NCBI GenBank assembly: GCA_028339355.1
Contig: JAOLBX010000017.1
Location: forward strand, 1 to 39,065
Direction of reading: 5' to 3'
Length of the DNA stretch: 39,065 nucleotides
DNA from: Bacteroidia bacterium
Lineage (GTDB): Bacteria; Bacteroidota; Bacteroidia; NS11-12g; UBA9320
Below, in pieces: positions 34,407-39,065 of this stretch. The stretch's first letter is position 1. Each line of letters opens with the position of its first letter. The translations under genes were made by a program, and so were the position numbers. Under the pieces are notes generated by a model. The model made no database searches, was not told the DNA's origin, and was given only the letters and a program-made list of their open reading frames with translations.

Positions 34407-35483
34407 ATGAATAAAATACGCAGCGTTATAGTTGGTTCGGGATCTTACTTACCACAAGACATTAGGCCAAATTCATTTTTTGAAAACAGTGAGTTCTATA
34501 ATTCAGATGGCACTCGATTTCCGGCAGAAGGCAAGGATATCGTGCGAAAATTCAAAGCTATAACAGGCATAGAAGCTAGAACAGTACTAGATGCTAAGAT
34601 GGTAAACTCTGACATGGGTGCTATTGCAGCAAAACGAGCGATAGATGATGCAGGGGTAGATCAAGAATCGATAGATCAAATAATAGTAGCTCACAACTTT
34701 GGAGATGTTGCAGGCGATAATACTGTGCCTCAACTTATGCCAACTCTAGCATCTAAGATAAAAAATAAACTAGGTATTCTTAATCAAAACTGTATTCCTT
34801 ATGATCTCATTTTTGGTTGTCCAGGATGGGTACAAGCTATGATTCAGGCAGATGTATACATCAAAAGTGGCTATGCCAAAACTTGCCTTGTGATAGGTAG
34901 CGAGACCTTGGGCAGAATGACAGATGCTCACGATAGAGATGCTATGATATTTTCAGATGGTGCCGGTGCCGTAATAGTGAGTGCAGTACAGAGTGAAGAA
35001 GAAATTGGAATACTTCAACAAAGTGCTATTTCTCACACTACAGAAGAGGTGGATTACCTAAATATGGGGCGTAGTTTTAAGTATCCAGAGAACTCAGAGA
35101 CTTTTATAAAAATGAATGGTAGGAAAATATACAACTACGCTTTGTCCAATGTACCCAGAGCAATCAAAGCCTGTATCGATAAATCTGAATTAGTAATAGA
35201 TGATGTGAGTAAAATTCTAATACATCAGGCAAATGAAAAGATGGATGTAGCCATAGGTGAACGGTTATACGGACTGTATAATATTGATAAAATGCCTTCA
35301 GATAAAATGCCAATGAACTTAAGTGAAGTAGGAAACAACTCTGTCGCCACTATACCTATTCTTTATGATCTAATAAAGAGAAATGAACTTGCCACACATA
35401 CTTTTAAAAGTAAAGATGTGCTCATAATGGCATCAGTAGGTGCTGGAATGAATATAAATGCATTTAGCTATAGAATTCCATAA
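34407..35483 (+). CDS. 3-oxoacyl-ACP synthase III (FabH-like)
   Basis: A 358-residue thiolase-fold condensing enzyme. The Cys-His-Asn triad is visible: Cys138 (IFGCPGWVQAM), His273 (LIHQANEKMD) and Asn310 (VGNNSVAT). The N-terminal RKFKAITGIEAR and IFSDGAGAVIVSA are typical of FabH. It joins an acyl-CoA starter with malonyl-ACP, or acts on another starter in a lipid or polyketide route. It is longer than housekeeping FabH (about 320 residues), with an insert near residues 20-45 (NSFFENSEFYNSDGTRFPA), so a specialised role is possible. It is followed by a hairpin and the ammonium transporter gene. Confidence 0.9.
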   Translation: MNKIRSVIVGSGSYLPQDIRPNSFFENSEFYNSDGTRFPAEGKDIVRKFKAITGIEARTVLDAKMVNSDMGAIAAKRAIDDAGVDQESIDQIIVAHNFGDVAGDNTVPQLMPTLASKIKNKLGILNQNCIPYDLIFGCPGWVQAMIQADVYIKSGYAKTCLVIGSETLGRMTDAHDRDAMIFSDGAGAVIVSAVQSEEEIGILQQSAISHTTEEVDYLNMGRSFKYPENSETFIKMNGRKIYNYALSNVPRAIKACIDKSELVIDDVSKILIHQANEKMDVAIGERLYGLYNIDKMPSDKMPMNLSEVGNNSVATIPILYDLIKRNELATHTFKSKDVLIMASVGAGMNINAFSYRIP

Positions 35484-35498
35484 TGTTGTTAATTAAAC

Positions 35499-35539
35499 GG
35501 CACTCTTGAGCAAATATGTAAATTTGGAACACGAGTGTC
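35499..35539. repeat. Imperfect hairpin between the ketosynthase and amtB genes
   Basis: GGCACTC (35499-35505) pairs with GAGTGTC (35533-35539) with one G-T wobble. Inside an internal loop, CAAAT (35511-35515) pairs with ATTTG (35522-35526). It may be a weak terminator for the ketosynthase gene or a leader structure for amtB. No clear T-run follows. Confidence 0.4.
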
Positions 35540-35640
35540 GGTATTGTTAATTCCTGTGGATTTCCTCTCTGATTTAAAAGCATCAACATGGTTAAACATT
35601 CCATATTTTTAACCTCAAAATCTTAATACTAAAATAAATA

Positions 35641-36918
35641 ATGGGAAAGAAAACAAACTTTATAGTCTTGGCACTACTCGTGTTTATAAGCCTATTTACT
35701 GCAGCTAATTACCCAGAATTATCATCGGGAATAGATTCCGGAGATACTGCGTGGATGTTAGTAGCTAGTGCATTTGTACTGCTCATGACCCCTGGGCTTT
35801 CTTTCTTTTATGGGGGTATGGTAAACAAGAAAAGTGTTATCTCTACAATGCTTCAAAGTTTCATAGCCTTAGGGGTCGTAAGTATACTCTGGGTAGTCAT
35901 TGGATTTAGTTTAGCCTTTGGAGAAAGCATAGCGGGTGTTATCGGAAATCCTTTGACTTACTTCAATTTTAGGAGTGTAGGAGCAGAACCAAATGCAGAT
36001 TTTGCAGATTCTATACCATTTCTATTATTTGCACTTTTCCAACTTAAGTTTGCAATAATTACTCCTGCACTTATCACGGGTAGCCTAGCTGAACGGGTAC
36101 GTTTTAGAAGCTATATACTATTCATGGTACTCTTTAGCATCTTCATATATAGTCCTTTGGCCCATATGACTTGGCATCCCGACGGACTGCTCAGGAAATG
36201 GGGTGTGCTCGATTTTGCTGGTGGCACAGTAGTACATATGTCTGCAGGATTTGCTGCACTCGCTGGCGCAGTATTTTTAGGCAAAAGAAAAGAACACAAT
36301 GAAACTCCTGCAAATGTCCCCTATGTAATATTAGGGACAGGACTTTTATGGTTTGGTTGGTTTGGTTTCAACGCAGGATCAGCCCTAGGTGCAAATGCAG
36401 ATGCGGTAATTGCATTTGCCAACACCAATGTGGCATCAGCCACTGCAATGATCACCTGGGTTTTCTATGAAAGAATGGTAGGACGAAAAATGTCAGCTAT
36501 AGGAGCTTGTATTGGTGCAGTTGTAGGCTTAGTCGCTATTACTCCTGCCGCTGGATTTGTAAATATCGGTCAGAGTATGTTTATAGGATTTGCATCTGCT
36601 ATCGTTTGCAACTGGGCTATAAGTCTTAAAAATAAATCAAAACTAGACGACACATTAGATGTATTCCCTACTCACGGTGTGGGTGGCATAGTAGGAATGA
36701 TACTTACAGCCGTTTTTGCTTCTGGTGTAGGGTTGATATATGGAGAAACTACGACGTTTCTGTATCACTTATTGGCCTTAGTACTTGTAGCTGTTTTTAC
36801 TTTCGGCGGAAGCTGGCTGCTTTACAAGCTTACTGATATACTAATCCCTATGCGTGTACGGGAAGATCAAGAAGACCGCGGTTTGGATTTGAGCCAACAT
36901 GGCGAGCATTTTATCTAA
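35641..36918 (+). CDS. amtB: Ammonium transporter (Amt/MEP/Rh family)
   Basis: A 425-residue inner-membrane channel with about eleven helices. It carries ammonium into the cell for assimilation. Family marks: DTAWMLVASAFVLLMTPGLSFFYGG (35-59), the twin pore histidines His199 (DFAGGTVVHMSAG) and His345 (FPTHGVGGI), and Asp191 just before the first. The N-terminal hydrophobic segment (about 8-22) is probably a cleaved signal, as in other bacterial Amt proteins. No glnK (PII) gene is adjacent, which is unusual since the two are often paired. gltD, also in nitrogen assimilation, lies about 1.4 kb downstream on the other strand. Confidence 0.96.
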   Translation: MGKKTNFIVLALLVFISLFTAANYPELSSGIDSGDTAWMLVASAFVLLMTPGLSFFYGGMVNKKSVISTMLQSFIALGVVSILWVVIGFSLAFGESIAGVIGNPLTYFNFRSVGAEPNADFADSIPFLLFALFQLKFAIITPALITGSLAERVRFRSYILFMVLFSIFIYSPLAHMTWHPDGLLRKWGVLDFAGGTVVHMSAGFAALAGAVFLGKRKEHNETPANVPYVILGTGLLWFGWFGFNAGSALGANADAVIAFANTNVASATAMITWVFYERMVGRKMSAIGACIGAVVGLVAITPAAGFVNIGQSMFIGFASAIVCNWAISLKNKSKLDDTLDVFPTHGVGGIVGMILTAVFASGVGLIYGETTTFLYHLLALVLVAVFTFGGSWLLYKLTDILIPMRVREDQEDRGLDLSQHGEHFI

Positions 36919-36970
36919 TAATTATACTACCAATACTCCAATATAAGTTTCCATTAAAAGTTAAAATTAT

Positions 36971-38302
36971 ATGAATAACAAACTAGGAATACACGACCTT
37001 GCTTTTCAGGCTCCGTCTCTTTATTTGCCGATTAAAGACTTGGCTGTAGCTAGAGGAATTGAAGCGGCAAAACTCAAGTTTGGTCTAGGTCTAGAATCTA
37101 TGTCTTTGTGCGATGTGAATGAAGATGTGGTAACATTGGCTACAGGAGCTGTACTCAGACTCCTTAAACAAAACCCCGATATAACACCTGACCAAATAGG
37201 TAGAATCTATGTAGGAACCGAAAGCAGCATAGACGGAAGCAAGCCTATAGGATCATACGTTCATGCCATTGTAAATCAATATTTTTCTGATCAATATTCT
37301 GATGAGAACAACTTATTGCACACTGACGTATTAGACATGACGTTTGCTTGTATTGGTGCTGTGGATGCTATGCACAATTCACTATATTATCTTCAAGCAG
37401 AACCTGAAAAACTAGCAATAGTAGTAGCCGCAGATATAGCAAACTACGACCTAGATTCTACCGGAGAATACACACAAGGAGCAGGTGCCGTAGCTATGCT
37501 GCTAGGGGCGAATCCAAGACTGATAGAAATTGAAAATAAGTGGGGTATAGCCATGAAAAGTGAACACGATTTCTTTAAGCCAATTCGCTTAAAACAAGAA
37601 GGGGACAAAACCATAGAACTTCATGATGAAAAGCCAATTTTCGATGGGCAATTTTCTAACGAAACCTATCAAAAAAGGATAACCGAAGCTTGGAGTCACT
37701 TCAAGAGTGAAAATAAACTGTGGGTAGATTATGAACGAATTGTATTTCATCTTCCGTATGCATTTCACGGTAGACGAATTATCACTCCTTTGATATTAAA
37801 TGAGCTGAAAAAAGGGCATTTGCTTGAGAAGATTTGCCAAGCAAATGAGATAGATCCTAACGCACCCGATATTATAAAATCATTCTCAAAAACACCCGAG
37901 TATAAGTCTTGGGTAAAAGATAAAATATCAGCTGGAGAAAAACTCTCATCACAAATGGGCAATCTATACACAGCTAGTATATTTCTTGGCCTGATGAGCT
38001 CTTTAGAATATTCTGAACCTCAGAAAGATGATAAGTTACTTTTCTTTGCCTATGGTAGCGGTTCCAAAGCCAAAGTTTTTGAAGGAAAACTAGTGGATGG
38101 ATTTAAAGCTGTGATGAACAAATGGCAAAGCAAAGAAGTACTAAGTTCTAGACAAGAAATATCTTTTGATGACTATATAAGGATTCGAACTCAAAAAGCT
38201 CACGTTCCTTTATCAAAAACTTCTAAAATTCAGCAAATATCTAGTGGGATAAGCGAGACAAATCGTTTTGAGAGGATATATGAATTGAAAAAGAATACTT
38301 AG
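36971..38302 (+). CDS. mvaS: Hydroxymethylglutaryl-CoA synthase
   Basis: A 443-residue HMG-CoA synthase. It joins acetyl-CoA and acetoacetyl-CoA, the committed step towards mevalonate and isoprenoids. Catalytic residues by family alignment: Glu84 (VGTESSID), Cys127 (DMTFACIGAVDAM) and His260 (VFHLPYAFHGRR). The GEYTQGAGAVAMLLG and SQMGNLYTASIFLGL blocks are typical. It is longer than the Gram-positive form (about 390 residues), with an insert around 195-250. The gene follows amtB by 52 bases and its stop overlaps the convergent gltD stop by 4 bases. No other mevalonate gene is in the window. Confidence 0.93.
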   Translation: MNNKLGIHDLAFQAPSLYLPIKDLAVARGIEAAKLKFGLGLESMSLCDVNEDVVTLATGAVLRLLKQNPDITPDQIGRIYVGTESSIDGSKPIGSYVHAIVNQYFSDQYSDENNLLHTDVLDMTFACIGAVDAMHNSLYYLQAEPEKLAIVVAADIANYDLDSTGEYTQGAGAVAMLLGANPRLIEIENKWGIAMKSEHDFFKPIRLKQEGDKTIELHDEKPIFDGQFSNETYQKRITEAWSHFKSENKLWVDYERIVFHLPYAFHGRRIITPLILNELKKGHLLEKICQANEIDPNAPDIIKSFSKTPEYKSWVKDKISAGEKLSSQMGNLYTASIFLGLMSSLEYSEPQKDDKLLFFAYGSGSKAKVFEGKLVDGFKAVMNKWQSKEVLSSRQEISFDDYIRIRTQKAHVPLSKTSKIQQISSGISETNRFERIYELKKNT

Positions 38303-39065
38303 CTACTTAGCTGAAATACCCCTTTTTCTTTAGCTTCTAATTTTGATGAATTTCCCATTAGGAATTCATCGATTTTCCTAGCAGCCTCTCTCCCTTCGCT
38401 TATAGCCCACACCACTAGTGATTGACCTCTCTTGATATCTCCTGCTGCAAACACTTTACGAATTGATGTCTCATAATTGTTAGTGAGTACATTACCACGC
38501 GAATCTAATTCTACCTTAAGTTTACTAAGTAATCCTTCTTTTTCCGGATGTAAGAAGCCCATTGCTAGAAATATTTTTGTACAACGAATTAGTCTTTCAG
38601 TACCGACTATTTCCTCAAAACTATGTTTACCACTTGTTGATTTGGACCACTCTATATCAACCACTCGTAGCCCACTCAGTGACATTCCATCTTGAGAAAT
38701 AAACTCTTTGGTTAATACAGAGTACTCTCGTTTGCAACCTTCCTCATGGGAAGATGAAGAACGCAAAATTAGCGGCCAATTTGGCCAAGGATTTTGTGCA
38801 TCCCTAATTTCTGGAGGTTTACCCAATATCTCTAGCTGGGTAACACTTTTGGCTTTCTGTCGATTACTAGTGCCTATGCAGTCTGAGCCAGTGTCTCCAC
38901 CACCAATCACTAAAACATCTTCTCCTTCTACTTCTATAGAATTTGCGACTTCCTTTCCTGCCACTCTTCTATTGCTCTGCTCTAGGTATTCCATCGCAAA
39001 GTAAATTCCCTTAAACTTTCTTCCTTTTAAACCCAAATCTCGTGGAACAGAGGAGCCACCGCAAA
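38299..39065 (-). CDS. gltD: Glutamate synthase small subunit (C-terminal part; gene continues beyond the window)
   Basis: The frame stays open to the window edge; the portion here has 255 residues. It carries FAMEYLEQSNRR, the NAD(P)-binding VLVIGGGDTGSDCIGT, AQNPWPNWPLILRSSSSHEEG and the closing FAD motif VFAAGDIKRGQSLVVWAISEGREAARKIDEF. These are characteristic of the beta subunit of NADPH-dependent glutamate synthase, which feeds electrons from NADPH to the large subunit for glutamate formation. The upstream CGGSSVPRDL at the edge matches the family. The large subunit gene gltB is expected upstream, outside the window. Confidence 0.95.
   Translation of the reverse strand, partial: CGGSSVPRDLGLKGRKFKGIYFAMEYLEQSNRRVAGKEVANSIEVEGEDVLVIGGGDTGSDCIGTSNRQKAKSVTQLEILGKPPEIRDAQNPWPNWPLILRSSSSHEEGCKREYSVLTKEFISQDGMSLSGLRVVDIEWSKSTSGKHSFEEIVGTERLIRCTKIFLAMGFLHPEKEGLLSKLKVELDSRGNVLTNNYETSIRKVFAAGDIKRGQSLVVWAISEGREAARKIDEFLMGNSSKLEAKEKGVFQLSS

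Noticed and set aside
1-39065. CRISPR arrays, tRNA genes, insertion sequences, phage genes
   Set aside because: No regularly spaced repeats, cloverleaf-like sequences, transposase or phage proteins were found by reading either strand.

Overview
The window is about 39 kb of AT-rich chromosomal DNA from a member of the Bacteroidota. The evidence is a 1280-residue secreted protein ending in a type IX secretion system (T9SS) type sorting domain with a PorV-like barrel gene beside it, two very large TonB-dependent receptors with carboxypeptidase-regulatory-like N-termini, tandem OmpH/Skp chaperones next to murI, a DUF4230 gene, and promoter boxes of the Bacteroidota TAnnTTTG type. HMG-CoA synthase, an acyl-CoA carboxylase and many secreted or lipid-anchored proteins suggest an aerobic environmental lineage such as Saprospiria or Chitinophagia; this finer placement is inference. 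No tRNA, rRNA operon, CRISPR array, transposase or phage gene was seen.

Layout. 1-1149: transaldolase (minus) with a terminator and promoter, then a small SRP RNA gene (minus) with its own promoter. 1150-6686: acyl-CoA carboxylase carboxyltransferase and a secreted subtilisin-like protease as an operon, an unknown secreted protein (minus), and an amidohydrolase lipoprotein (plus). 6683-8669: a DUF4230 membrane protein gene that looks broken, downstream of citrate synthase. 8791-10429: an unknown 221-residue protein coupled to a PqqB-like metallo-hydrolase lipoprotein. 10424-12743 (minus): a tightly overlapping cassette of flippase-like membrane protein, family 2 glycosyltransferase and a 94-residue unknown; the glycosyltransferase carries an 11-base poly-C run near its start. 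12788-14223: ruvC, then a HIT hydrolase and greA on the other strand. 14247-23047 (minus): an apparent operon of TonB-dependent receptor, giant T9SS cargo and PorV-like barrel, closed by a strong hairpin. 23135-27829: a D-2-hydroxyacid dehydrogenase and a second, paralogous receptor without a cargo partner. 27991-29930: two OmpH-like chaperones and murI. 30070-32748: a lipoprotein, a LuxE-like adenylating enzyme and two thioredoxin-fold lipoproteins. 32752-34281: a helical Bacteroidota protein. 34407-39065: a FabH-like ketosynthase, ammonium transporter, HMG-CoA synthase and the C-terminal part of glutamate synthase small subunit.

How the genes relate. Three themes stand out: envelope biogenesis and surface secretion (OmpH pair, PorV-like protein, receptors, T9SS cargo, murI), central metabolism (citrate synthase, transaldolase, carboxylase, HMG-CoA synthase), and nitrogen assimilation (amtB close to gltD).

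Most worth a second look: the poly-C tract, which would make a glycosyltransferase phase-variable; the DUF4230 gene, whose in-frame stop lies inside a near-perfect 22-bp palindrome, as if made by a template switch; murI, which has no ATG, GTG or TTG at its proper N-terminus and seems to begin at ATC; and the receptor/cargo/PorV operon with its orphan paralogous receptor.
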